A DNA stretch of 64,000 nucleotides from Corynebacterium matruchotii (GTDB taxonomy: Bacteria; Actinomycetota; Actinomycetes; Mycobacteriales; Mycobacteriaceae): the NCBI RefSeq assembly GCF_011612265.2, contig NZ_CP050134.2, positions 1,612,001 to 1,676,000 of the forward strand, read 5' to 3'. Every line of letters begins with the position of its first letter. Positions within the stretch are counted from its first letter, which is position 1. Both the position numbers and the translations under genes were made by a program. This document shows positions 1 to 7,606 of the stretch, in pieces. The notes under the pieces were generated by a model. It did no database searches. It was not told where the DNA came from and saw only the letters and a program-made list of their open reading frames with translations.

Positions 1-518
1 TGCCTGGTGTGAACGAGACCGCCATTCTTCCGCTGGCCGAATATTGTCTCGACAGGGGGCTGCAACTGCGGTTTATTGAGCACATGCCGTTAGGGCCGCG
101 GGATAGTTGGGATCGGAAGACGCTGGTCACCGCCGAGGATATTATCCGCCGGCTCCGGGACCGATTTACGCTGGTTGCGTCGTCGAAGCCGCGGGGGGCG
201 GCACCGGCCCAACTGTGGGATGTGACCGGGACTACCGCGTCCGGGCCGGTGAGTGGGCAGATTGGGGTGATTGCCGCGGTCACGCACCCGTTCTGTGGAG
301 ATTGCGACCGTACCCGGCTCACCACGGACGGGATGATTCGGAGCTGCTTGTTTTCGCATGAGGAGACGTCGCTGCGAGACATGATGCGCGCGGGAGCATC
401 GGATGCGGAGCTCGCGGCATCTTGGGTGCGCGCAATGTGGCGGAAAAAGGCTGGTCATGGTATTAATGATCCGCGATTTGTGCAGCCGAGTCGCACCATG
501 TCCGCCATTGGTGGCTAA
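1..518 (+). CDS. moaA: GTP 3',8-cyclase MoaA, C-terminal part (5' end outside window)
   Basis: This is the C-terminal part of the radical SAM enzyme that starts molybdenum cofactor synthesis by converting GTP to the 3',8-cyclo intermediate. The reading frame is open from base 3, so the gene is cut by the window edge and the N-terminal CxxxCxxC radical SAM motif is not visible. What is visible is the second, GTP-binding [4Fe-4S] site: FCGDCDRTRLTTDG followed by RSCLF, which supplies the three conserved cysteines. The C-terminus lacks an obvious GG ending, although SAIGG is the last stretch. It is followed by moeA, moaC and mobA in the same direction, so it heads a Moco operon. The identification is firm; the start lies upstream. 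Confidence 0.93.
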   Translation, partial: PGVNETAILPLAEYCLDRGLQLRFIEHMPLGPRDSWDRKTLVTAEDIIRRLRDRFTLVASSKPRGAAPAQLWDVTGTTASGPVSGQIGVIAAVTHPFCGDCDRTRLTTDGMIRSCLFSHEETSLRDMMRAGASDAELAASWVRAMWRKKAGHGINDPRFVQPSRTMSAIGG

Positions 519-544
519 CATCAAAAAAGAGCAATCATCAACCC

Positions 545-569
545 GGTGGTTGGAACGCCTACAACCACC
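545..569 (+). promoter_or_regulatory. Hairpin between moaA and moeA
   Basis: GGTGGTTG (545-552) pairs perfectly with CAACCACC (562-569) around a 9-nt loop. No run of T follows, so it is more likely an mRNA processing or attenuation hairpin than a strong terminator. It sits 28 nt upstream of the moeA start. Confidence 0.4.
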
Positions 570-596
570 CCACACCATATGTTATAGGGAGATTTT

Positions 597-1892
597 ATGG
601 CACAGGATCATTCGTGCGACCATCATGGTGTTCCGTTTCGGAGCCTATCCGACCACCTGGCGGCGGTACTTGCGGTGGGGAAGCCCACCGCCACCCGGAC
701 CGTGGCGACCGAGGAGTCGGCGGGGCTGGTTCTTGCCGCGGATGCCCGGGCGAATCTGCCGGTGCCGCCATTTTCCAACTCGGCCATGGACGGGTTTTTA
801 GTGCGGGCGGCCGACCTGCCGGCGGGTGATAGCCCGTGGGAGTTGCCGGTCAGTGGGGATATTCCCGCAGGTCAAACCCCGGTTGATGTGGCGCCGGGGA
901 CTGCGGTGCGCATCATGACGGGCGCCCCCACGCCGGTGAACACAGAGGGGCTCATGGTGGTGCCGGTGGAGGACACTAATGTTCCGGCCGGCGCGGTGGC
1001 CCTACCGGATAAGGTCGTGATAACCACCGCACACCATGATCGCACACATATTCGACACCGGGGGGAGAATTGTCAGGTGGGCGACATCATTGCCCACACC
1101 GGGACGGTGATCGACGCGGGGGTGATCGCTTCCCTGCTGTCCACCGGGGTGACCTCGGTGGAAGCTTATGATCGGCCGACGGTCGCGGTGATTTCCGCGG
1201 GTGACGAGCTGGTGGCGTCGGTCGATTCGGTGGATCAGCTGCGCCCGGGAACGATCCCGGATTCGAACCGGCCGATGCTGGCGGAACTGCTGCGGGAGCA
1301 GGGGGTTGCGAAGGTCCGGTCGGTGGTGGTGAACGATAATGCGGCCACGTTCCGCAAGCAGCTTGATGCGTTGAGCCGGGAATGCGACCTGGTGGTGACG
1401 TCGGGCGGGGTGTCGGCGGGCGCGTTCGACGTTGTGAAGGAAGCACTGACGAACCCTGCCGCCTCGGGCGCGACGGACATGTGGTTTGGGCCGGTACAAA
1501 TCCAGCCGGGGAAACCGCAGGGCCTGGGCCGGGTGAATGGCACACCCGTGATCTGCCTGCCGGGAAACCCGGTGAGTTCGTTCGTGTGTTTCTACCTTTT
1601 TGTCATGCCGCTGGTCCGGGTGCTGTCGGGCATTCCCCCGCAGGCTGCAGCGCAGCAGGCTCGGCTCATGCTGCCCTCCCACGATCACATCAAGGCGCCC
1701 AAGGGTCGGGACCTGTTCATTCCCTGCGCAATCGATTGGACGGAGGGTGATGTGCACCCGGTCATTCCCGGCGGCATGGGGTCGCATTTCGTCGCGTCGC
1801 TGGTGGGGATTTCCGCCATCATTCACCTGCCGCTGGACCATGGGAAAACCCAGCCCGGCGACCTGGTACCCGTAATATTGTTGAAGGTTTAG
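597..1892 (+). CDS. moeA: Molybdopterin molybdenumtransferase MoeA
   Basis: MoeA inserts molybdate into adenylylated molybdopterin to give active Moco. The 431-residue length is usual for the family. Visible signatures are the NSAMDGF motif near residue 60, the central MoCF-like domain with VVTSGGVSAGAFD near residue 265, and QPGKPQG followed by the LPGNPVSS motif near residue 325. The ATG is preceded by GGGAGA at 6-7 nt spacing. moaC starts three bases after the stop, so the genes are co-transcribed and probably translationally coupled. The His/Cys-containing N-terminal extension (CDHHG) is short and of unknown role. Confidence 0.95.
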   Translation: MAQDHSCDHHGVPFRSLSDHLAAVLAVGKPTATRTVATEESAGLVLAADARANLPVPPFSNSAMDGFLVRAADLPAGDSPWELPVSGDIPAGQTPVDVAPGTAVRIMTGAPTPVNTEGLMVVPVEDTNVPAGAVALPDKVVITTAHHDRTHIRHRGENCQVGDIIAHTGTVIDAGVIASLLSTGVTSVEAYDRPTVAVISAGDELVASVDSVDQLRPGTIPDSNRPMLAELLREQGVAKVRSVVVNDNAATFRKQLDALSRECDLVVTSGGVSAGAFDVVKEALTNPAASGATDMWFGPVQIQPGKPQGLGRVNGTPVICLPGNPVSSFVCFYLFVMPLVRVLSGIPPQAAAQQARLMLPSHDHIKAPKGRDLFIPCAIDWTEGDVHPVIPGGMGSHFVASLVGISAIIHLPLDHGKTQPGDLVPVILLKV

Positions 1893-1895
1893 CTC

Positions 1896-2369
1896 ATGAA
1901 GTTTACGCATTTGACCGAATCCGGTGCCGCCCACATGGTGGATGTGTCGGCGAAGCAGCCCACAGTGCGCACGGCAACCGCCCGCGGAGAGGTGGCATGT
2001 TCCCCCCAGGTGCTGGCCGCGCTGCGAGATGGGACGGTCCCCAAGGGGGACGTGCTGGCGGTGGCCCGGGTGGCGGGCATTGCCGCAGCGAAAAAAGTGC
2101 CGGACCTGCTGCCATTGGCGCACACCATCGGGGTGCACGGCTGCCAGGTTGACCTGGAGATTTGCAAGGACCATGTGACTATTAGCGCCACGGTCACCAC
2201 AGCGGATCGCACCGGCGTGGAAATGGAGGCGCTGACCGCGGTGACGGTGGCCGCGCTGACGGTCATCGACATGGTCAAGGGGGTGGACCGGTCGGCGGTG
2301 ATTCGCCGCTGCGGCATCACGGCGAAATCGGGGGGCCGGTCGGGCGACTGGTCCCGGGAGCTGCCCTAA
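1896..2369 (+). CDS. moaC: Cyclic pyranopterin monophosphate synthase MoaC
   Basis: MoaC converts the MoaA product to cyclic pyranopterin monophosphate. The 157-residue protein has the family's N-terminal MVDVSAK stretch, the LLPLAHTIGVHG segment and the acidic core GVEMEALTAVTVAALT ahead of the active-site lysine in DMVKGVDR. The start is three bases after the moeA stop and mobA begins three bases after its own stop, so moeA-moaC-mobA form a tightly packed operon. Nothing is unusual in the sequence. Confidence 0.95.
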   Translation: MKFTHLTESGAAHMVDVSAKQPTVRTATARGEVACSPQVLAALRDGTVPKGDVLAVARVAGIAAAKKVPDLLPLAHTIGVHGCQVDLEICKDHVTISATVTTADRTGVEMEALTAVTVAALTVIDMVKGVDRSAVIRRCGITAKSGGRSGDWSRELP

Positions 2370-2372
2370 CCA

Positions 2373-2987
2373 ATGGAGAAGGCAGCGCCGAAACTTGCCG
2401 CCATCGTGTTGGCGGGCGGCCGGAGCACCCGCATGGGCCGCGACAAGGCGCAGGTGGTGGCGCATGGGGAGCGCCTGATTGACCGGCTGCTACGCCAACT
2501 GCCCCCGCGGGTGCTGCCGGTGGTGGTCAGCCCGGCCGCACTGGGGGTTTCCTGCCCGGTGGTGTGCGAGGATCCGCCGCATTCGGGCCCGGTGGCGGGC
2601 GTGGCCACCGGTGTTGCGTGGATTGCGCACACTCATCCCACAATCTCACTCGTGACGGTGCTGGCGGTGGACGCCCCGGATTCGCCGCTCCTCATTCCGC
2701 AGCTTGCCGACGCCCTCCGGCAGGCCGGCCCACAAACGGATGCGGTGGCGGTGCTGGCAGACGGCTATATTCAACCCCTGGGAGTGTTGTGGCGGCTCGC
2801 CGCCCTCCATGCGGCATTAGCACGGGTGGGCGATTTCACCAAGGCACCGCTGAAGCGACTCCTGCGGGGGGCAAACATCGTCACCATCACCCCCACAGGC
2901 GGAATTGAACGGGACTATGACACCCCCGAGGAACTCCAAAACCTACCCCCGGCCGTGCCGATCGTACCCGCCGGCGAGACTCAATAG
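2373..2987 (+). CDS. mobA: Molybdenum cofactor guanylyltransferase MobA
   Basis: A 204-residue nucleotidyltransferase with the N-terminal signature VLAGGRSTRMGRDKA, which binds GTP, and a VDAPDSPLL segment where MobA carries its metal-binding Asp. MobA links GMP to Mo-molybdopterin to give the bis-MGD form needed by NarG, which fits the nitrate reductase operon nearby. Its last 45 bases overlap the 3' end of the convergent MoeB/MoeZ-like gene. A MobA-like protein for another nucleotide (MocA type) cannot be fully excluded, but the context favours MobA. Confidence 0.88.
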   Translation: MEKAAPKLAAIVLAGGRSTRMGRDKAQVVAHGERLIDRLLRQLPPRVLPVVVSPAALGVSCPVVCEDPPHSGPVAGVATGVAWIAHTHPTISLVTVLAVDAPDSPLLIPQLADALRQAGPQTDAVAVLADGYIQPLGVLWRLAALHAALARVGDFTKAPLKRLLRGANIVTITPTGGIERDYDTPEELQNLPPAVPIVPAGETQ

Positions 2988-3974
2988 TCCGGTGACGCCG
3001 GCATCGGTGAGAATGCTCCACGCGCGCTGGGACCGCACCCCGGACTGGCAGAAGAGGACCGCCCCGTCGGGAACCCCGGCCGTGCAGCCGGCCTCCAGGT
3101 CCGAAAGGGGAACATTGATCGCCCCCGGCAGGGTGCCGCGCCGGTATTCGTCCGCCTCCCGCACGTCGATAAGCACCCCGGTGGGCGTGTCGGTGATGGG
3201 CACCCGCAGGCTGTGGCGGGGCGGTTCGGCGACGACGCGGGCGGCAACATCGGGGTCAGCGACGAGGGGAATGTACTCCCACCTGCCGGAAAGCCCATCA
3301 TAGTAGCCGATGGTGCCGCGCAGGGGGTCGCCGATGCCGGCGATGAGTTTCAGGGTTTCCATGGCCATGGCGCTGCCCACCACCCCCACGATGGGCCCAA
3401 GCACCCCGGCGTGGGCGCAGGACGGCACGGCGCCGGGGAGCGGCGGGGTGGGGAACGCATCCTCGTAGATGGGCCCATGACCTGCGTGGAACACGGAGAG
3501 TTGCGCCTCGTATCCGAGAATGGACGCCCACACGTGGGGAATCCCCAGCCGGGCGCAGCGGGCGGAGATCACGTAGCGAATGTCGGTGGTGTCGGTGCCA
3601 TCAACCACCACATCCACGCCGGCGAACAGGCGCTCGGATTCCTCCCAGGTGAGCCGGCCATTGTGAGTACGAATGCGCACCTCGGGGTTCAGGTCGGCCA
3701 GCACCTGGCGGGCGGATTCCACCTTGGGGCGGCCCACCTGACTGGTGGTGTGAATGACTTGGCGGTGCAGATTGCTCACGTCCACGGTGTCGTCGTCGAT
3801 GATGGTGATGGTGCCCACTCCGGCGGCGGCCAGGTAGAGCAGGGCTGGGGAGCCTAGGCCGCCAGCGCCGACACAGCACACGTGCGCGTCGGCAAGCCGT
3901 TGCTGCTGTTCCGGCCCGAAACCGGGGAGGCTGAGCTGGCGAGCATACCGGGCATTCCCGTGCGAGGTCGGCAT
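2943..3974 (-). CDS. MoeB/MoeZ-like adenylyltransferase with C-terminal rhodanese domain
   Basis: A 343-residue protein with two domains. Residues 1 to about 235 are a ThiF/MoeB fold with the nucleotide motif GAGGLGSPALLYLAAAGVG near residue 36 and the following DDDTVDVSNLHRQV. Residues about 250-343 are a rhodanese domain with the active-site loop CQSGVRS. Proteins of this MoeZ type adenylate the C-terminal GG of MoaD/ThiS-like carriers and then transfer sulfur to them, which fits moaD and moaE nearby. Only one Cys is visible where MoeB usually has a CxxC (SCAHAG), so the zinc site may be reduced. It overlaps mobA tail to tail by 45 bases and is followed upstream by moaE with no gap. Confidence 0.88.
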   Translation of the reverse strand: MPTSHGNARYARQLSLPGFGPEQQQRLADAHVCCVGAGGLGSPALLYLAAAGVGTITIIDDDTVDVSNLHRQVIHTTSQVGRPKVESARQVLADLNPEVRIRTHNGRLTWEESERLFAGVDVVVDGTDTTDIRYVISARCARLGIPHVWASILGYEAQLSVFHAGHGPIYEDAFPTPPLPGAVPSCAHAGVLGPIVGVVGSAMAMETLKLIAGIGDPLRGTIGYYDGLSGRWEYIPLVADPDVAARVVAEPPRHSLRVPITDTPTGVLIDVREADEYRRGTLPGAINVPLSDLEAGCTAGVPDGAVLFCQSGVRSQRAWSILTDAGVTGLLSLAGGYDRHGRG

Positions 3975-4448
3975 TTAATCCACACCCACCCACTGGATGC
4001 TGCCATCCGTTAGCTCCTGTTCTTTCCACAGCGGCACGGTGGCTTTCACCAGGTCAGCCAGGTCTGCGGCGGCGGCGAAGGCGTCCTGGCGGTGGGCGGC
4101 GGCGGCAATCACGACAAAGGCGACGTCCCCGATGGCCAGCGGCCCCACCCGGTGCGCAACCCACACCCTAGCTCGCTCGTGTTTTCGAATTATTTTCATT
4201 GCGGCCTCCCGAATGGCGTCGGCCGCGGTGGGGTGCGCGGTGTAGGTGAGGCGGCGCACCTGCTGACCGCCATCATGGTTGCGCACTACCCCATCGAAGG
4301 TGACGACCGCCCCCATGGCATCAGTGCTGACCTGGGGCCGGGCCGAGGCCGCCAGGTCTTCGAGGGGTGTTTCGGTAATGATGGCGTCGATGACCACACC
4401 CGTGTGGGCGGCAACGTAATCGGGATCCGGTGAGGCGTTAATGGACAT
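3975..4448 (-). CDS. moaE: Molybdopterin synthase catalytic subunit MoaE
   Basis: MoaE is the large subunit of molybdopterin synthase; with thiocarboxylated MoaD it inserts the dithiolene sulfurs. The protein shows GAVVTFDGVVRNHDGG, RLTYTAHPTA, VAHRVGPLAIGDVAFVV and the C-terminal lysine segment ATVPLWKEQ. I chose the ATG at 4448 (157 residues) because GGAAGGAA lies just upstream; an in-frame ATG at 4481 would add 11 residues inside the preceding gene. This start overlaps the 3' end of the MoaB gene by 11 bases, so translation is probably coupled. Confidence 0.93.
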   Translation of the reverse strand: MSINASPDPDYVAAHTGVVIDAIITETPLEDLAASARPQVSTDAMGAVVTFDGVVRNHDGGQQVRRLTYTAHPTAADAIREAAMKIIRKHERARVWVAHRVGPLAIGDVAFVVIAAAAHRQDAFAAAADLADLVKATVPLWKEQELTDGSIQWVGVD

Positions 4449-4983
4449 GGGTTCCTTCCAGCATTCCAACGAGCGAATCAATGATGGGGTCGAGCACTTT
4501 AATGCCGTCCCGGCAGGCGGACACGGAGCCAGGCAGCGCCATCACGAACGTGCGCCCCACCGTACCGGCAATGGCCCGGGAGCACACGGCGAGCGGAGTG
4601 GCGTGCAGCCCGGTCTGCCAGAATTGCATGGCAATGCCGGGCAATTGCTTGGTGAGGTATTTGGCGAGTTCGTCCACGGTTCTATCGTCGTCGCTGAGGC
4701 CCGTGCCGCCGGTAGTGAGTACAACCTGCGGCAACGACGCAATATCACCGAACAGTTGTGCGAAATGGTTGGGGATGTCGGCGTCCGCCACGATCACGGG
4801 TTCCGGGGTGTCGAAGCTCCGGCTGGTCAGCCATGTGGCCAGCGTTTTTCCCGACTCGTCTTCGTAGACGCCTTGGGCCGCGCGGGTGGATGCCACAATG
4901 ACCAGCCCCCGGCGCGGCGCGGCGGCCTGGTTGTGGTAGTCGTCGTAGTCGTTGTGGTCGGCGGGGTGGTCGTGTTTGCCCAT
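4438..4983 (-). CDS. moaB: MoaB/Mog family molybdopterin adenylyltransferase
   Basis: A 181-residue MoCF-fold protein with LTTGGTGLSDDDRT, the nucleotide-binding loop of the MoaB/Mog family, and ALPGSVSACRDGI near the C-terminus. The family adenylates molybdopterin before MoeA-dependent metal insertion. The first 25 residues are rich in His, Asp and Tyr (HDHPADHNDYDDYH), which is not part of the fold; metal binding is possible but unproven. It is first in the leftward moaB-moaE-moeZ-like operon and is divergent from moaD. A second family member lies at 5376-5849, so assignment of roles between the two is uncertain. Confidence 0.85.
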   Translation of the reverse strand: MGKHDHPADHNDYDDYHNQAAAPRRGLVIVASTRAAQGVYEDESGKTLATWLTSRSFDTPEPVIVADADIPNHFAQLFGDIASLPQVVLTTGGTGLSDDDRTVDELAKYLTKQLPGIAMQFWQTGLHATPLAVCSRAIAGTVGRTFVMALPGSVSACRDGIKVLDPIIDSLVGMLEGTHVH

Positions 4984-5071
4984 GATGGTTGTCTTTCTTC
5001 AGTTGTGAGTGGTTGGTGCGAAGATTAGTTATACACCAAGGTTGCGCATATGGTGGTGCATAATAAGTGCC

Positions 5072-5332
5072 ATGGATATTCATTATTTCGCTGCGGCACG
5101 GGCGGCCCGCGGGTTGGCGCACGAACGCATTACCACTACGGCCGCGACACTTGCCGAGCTTGTCGACGAGTTGGGGCGCCTGCCGGGCGCGGGCACGACG
5201 GATTCGGGGTTGTCGTTGGCCCAGGTGTTGTCCCGGTGTAGTTTTTTAGTGGATGGCCGGCACGCCAATATGGATACCGCGATTAGTGCGGCCGAGCGGG
5301 TGGATGTATTGCCGCCCTTCGCCGGCGGTTAA
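5072..5332 (+). CDS. moaD: MoaD-like sulfur carrier (molybdopterin synthase small subunit)
   Basis: An 86-residue ubiquitin-like carrier ending in PPFAGG, the C-terminal Gly-Gly that is adenylated and thiocarboxylated to donate sulfur to MoaE. I place the start at ATG 5072; an in-frame upstream GTG at 5009 would add 21 residues with no family resemblance and would cross the promoter region shared with moaB. No clear ribosome binding site precedes 5072, but CATAAT ends 7 nt before it, as expected for a leaderless transcript. The length fits MoaD. It lies alone between the two MoaB/Mog genes. Confidence 0.88.
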   Translation: MDIHYFAAARAARGLAHERITTTAATLAELVDELGRLPGAGTTDSGLSLAQVLSRCSFLVDGRHANMDTAISAAERVDVLPPFAGG

Positions 5333-5353
5333 TAGCTAAAACCTCTTTGCTAA

Positions 5354-5374
5354 TTTTACGCAATCGGAGTAAAA
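5354..5374. terminator. Weak inverted repeat between convergent moaD and mog
   Basis: TTTTAC (5354-5359) and GTAAAA (5369-5374) form a 6-bp stem with a 9-nt loop in the 43-bp gap between convergent genes. It may act as a weak bidirectional terminator. The same two arms occur closer together at 6019-6033 upstream of narK. Confidence 0.3.
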
Positions 5375-5375
5375 C

Positions 5376-5849
5376 CTATCGAGCCAGGCTTTCCCATACG
5401 TTATCCAAGAGGGGGCAGATGACGTCCAGAACGTCAGTGACTCCGCCGACGGAGCTGGGGGCGTTGATAATGAGGGCGGCGTCGGCGTTTCGGCTGGTGA
5501 GGCCAACATAGCCGCGGGAAAGGCCGGCGAGCTTGGTGGATTGCAGACCCTGGACCAGGATGTGACGTTCGAGGCCCTCCAGTCGGGTGTCGATAAATTC
5601 CAGGGCCGCCTCTGGCGTGCGGTTCCGGGGTTTAAGCCCGGTTCCGCCAGCGGTGAGGATCACGCGGGCCCCATCGGCCAGGGCTTGGCGAATCGCCTCA
5701 GAGACCGTATCAAAGCCTTCGGGAATAGTTACGGCACTTGCTACCGGCGCGCCGGCTGCCGCCAACCTTTCCCCCACAATAGGGGTGATCTTATCTTGCT
5801 TTTCGCCGTTTGATACACGGTCGGACACCAAAATGAACGCACTATGCAT
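5376..5849 (-). CDS. mog: Mog/MoaB family molybdopterin adenylyltransferase (second copy)
   Basis: A 157-residue protein of the same MoCF fold: FILVSDRVSNGEK at the N-terminus, ILTAGGTGLKPRNRTPEA as the nucleotide loop and NAPSSVGGVTDV in place of the usual LPGS segment. An AGGAG site lies 7 nt before the ATG. It is divergent from narK; in C. glutamicum a mog gene also sits next to narK, which supports this name. It is only distantly similar to the MoaB protein at 4438-4983, so the pair is probably an old paralogy rather than a recent duplication. Confidence 0.85.
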   Translation of the reverse strand: MHSAFILVSDRVSNGEKQDKITPIVGERLAAAGAPVASAVTIPEGFDTVSEAIRQALADGARVILTAGGTGLKPRNRTPEAALEFIDTRLEGLERHILVQGLQSTKLAGLSRGYVGLTSRNADAALIINAPSSVGGVTDVLDVICPLLDNVWESLAR

Positions 5850-6164
5850 TGCTGCACTCCTGTTACTTTCTATAATATTTGAGCAATTCTACATTTCATG
5901 AGCCCTGCTTAACGAGTTTTTTGCCCTTAATAGGCCCATGATAGTAGAAAAATATCATTGTGGTTGAATGACCCAAATTTTACCATGAAGAAATTACCGA
6001 AAAACCAGACTTTCTAGCTTTTACACGGTAAAATCTACAGAAAAGACGAAGCGTCACATGACATCTTCGTGTTTTACCCCCATTCACAAGCCATGATATA
6101 TCCCCCTTCATCACTATTTGAGTTTTGATAAGAACACCCTACAACCACCTACAAGGAGCGTTAC
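5850..6164 (+). promoter_or_regulatory. Intergenic region with narK promoter and inverted repeat
   Basis: A 315-bp AT-rich gap between divergent mog and narK. It contains a perfect inverted repeat, TTTTAC-ACG-GTAAAA (6019-6033), and a further ATTTTACC at 5974-5981. The first could be an operator for the nar operon. AAGGAG (6152-6157) is the ribosome binding site of narK. I see no convincing FNR or GlxR box. No small ORF in the gap has coding support. Confidence 0.5.
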
Positions 6165-7490
6165 ATGACTTCCCTTGATACATCTGGGAAGGTTATTCAG
6201 GGCTGGGATCCCGAAACCCCAGAAAACTGGGACAAAAAAATAGCCTGGCAAACCTTGATCATCACCACCGCGATCTTATTCTTGGCGTTCGCCACGTGGT
6301 ACCTTGTGTCAGCCATCGCCCCCATGCTGAATCGCATTGGTTTTCATTTCTCCAAGGGGCAGTTATATTGGATCGCCTCAATCTCTGGGCTTTCCGGCGG
6401 GCTTTTCCGTCTCATCTTCATGTTCTTGCCACCTATCGTTGGCACCCGGAAACTTGTTTCCATTTCTTCTTTCCTGTTTGTCATCCCCATGCTGGGATGG
6501 TTCATGGCCGTGCAAGACACCAGTACCCCGTTCTGGTGGTTCATGGTCCTTTCGTTCATCGGCGGTATCGGCGGCGGCGTGTTCTCCGGATTCATGCCCT
6601 CTACCGGGTATTTCTTCCCCAAACGCATGGCCGGCACCGCCCTGGGTATCCAGGCCGGTATCGGTAACTTCGGTGTTTCCTTTATCCAATTGGTTGCGCC
6701 CATGATTATGGGCGTCAGCCTTTTGGGTTTGGGTGCCTTCGCCCCCCAGAAAACCAGCGAAGGGCTGGTGTGGGTGCATTCCGTTGCCGCGGTCCTCATC
6801 CCGTGGGCTATTGTCTTGGGTATTGTCGGCTGGATCATGCTCAAGGACGTGCCTATTAAGGCGAATTTCCGGCAACAAATCGACATCTTTGGCAATAAAA
6901 ACACCTGGATTCTGACCATTATTTACCTCATGACCTTTGGTGCGTTTTCCGGGTTTGCCGCCCAGCTTGCCCTGCTGATTAACAATACTTTCGGTGTGGA
7001 TTCCCCGTTCAAGGATGAGTACATTAATCTTCCCCGCGGCGCAGCCTACGCGTTCTTAGGCCCACTGATTTCGGCACTAGTTCGGGCCGCCTGGGGTCCA
7101 TTATGTGACAAGTTTGGTGGGGCGATCTGGACGTTTATTTCCGGGGTGGGCATGACGGTCTTTACCGCCATTGCCGCACTGTTCCTCAAGCCGTCCGACC
7201 CGAATGAGTTCAACTGGTTCTTGGCCGCCATGCTCATCATGTTCTTCTTTACCGGCATAGGGAACGCGGGCACATTCAAGCAAATGCCCATGATTCTCCC
7301 CCGTCGACAAGCAGGCGGCGTGATCGGCTGGACCAGTGCGATCGCCGCTTTCGGCCCGTTCATTGTCGGCGTGCTGCTCTCTGCCATGGCCCCCACCACA
7401 TTCTTCTGGGGTTGCGTCGTGTTCTTCGCCTTCGCTACCGCACTGACCTGGATTTATTACGCCCGGCCCGGTGCGCCATTCCCCGGTTAA
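6165..7490 (+). CDS. narK: Nitrate/nitrite transporter NarK (MFS)
   Basis: A 441-residue integral membrane protein of the nitrate-nitrite porter branch of the major facilitator family, with about 12 hydrophobic segments. The two glycine-rich nitrate signature stretches are recognisable: FIGGIGGGVFSGFMPSTGYF with the following GIQAGIGNFGVSF in the first half, and FTGIGNAGTFKQMP in the second. It imports nitrate for respiration and exports nitrite. AAGGAG precedes the ATG. narG begins 116 bp downstream in the same direction, as in other actinobacterial narKGHJI operons. Confidence 0.95.
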   Translation: MTSLDTSGKVIQGWDPETPENWDKKIAWQTLIITTAILFLAFATWYLVSAIAPMLNRIGFHFSKGQLYWIASISGLSGGLFRLIFMFLPPIVGTRKLVSISSFLFVIPMLGWFMAVQDTSTPFWWFMVLSFIGGIGGGVFSGFMPSTGYFFPKRMAGTALGIQAGIGNFGVSFIQLVAPMIMGVSLLGLGAFAPQKTSEGLVWVHSVAAVLIPWAIVLGIVGWIMLKDVPIKANFRQQIDIFGNKNTWILTIIYLMTFGAFSGFAAQLALLINNTFGVDSPFKDEYINLPRGAAYAFLGPLISALVRAAWGPLCDKFGGAIWTFISGVGMTVFTAIAALFLKPSDPNEFNWFLAAMLIMFFFTGIGNAGTFKQMPMILPRRQAGGVIGWTSAIAAFGPFIVGVLLSAMAPTTFFWGCVVFFAFATALTWIYYARPGAPFPG

Positions 7491-7606
7491 TCTCTGGTTA
7501 TTTCAGCAAGCCACTTACAGCCCAGTGCTGGCCGGTTCCCGGCCGGCACGCTGACGATAACCAGCTTTTAACTTCATAGTCGTTATAACAGAAAGGTCAA
7601 CGTACC

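Noticed and set aside
1002..2465. Long open frame on the minus strand across moeA-moaC
   Set aside because: Composition is shadow-like (many His, Arg and Gln), there is no ribosome binding site, and it lies antisense to two certain genes.
5009..5071. Upstream GTG start for moaD
   Set aside because: The extra 21 residues do not resemble MoaD and would cover the shared promoter region.
5940..5980. GlxR/CRP-type box (TGTG...) upstream of narK
   Set aside because: Only one half-site fits; the second half lacks CACA.
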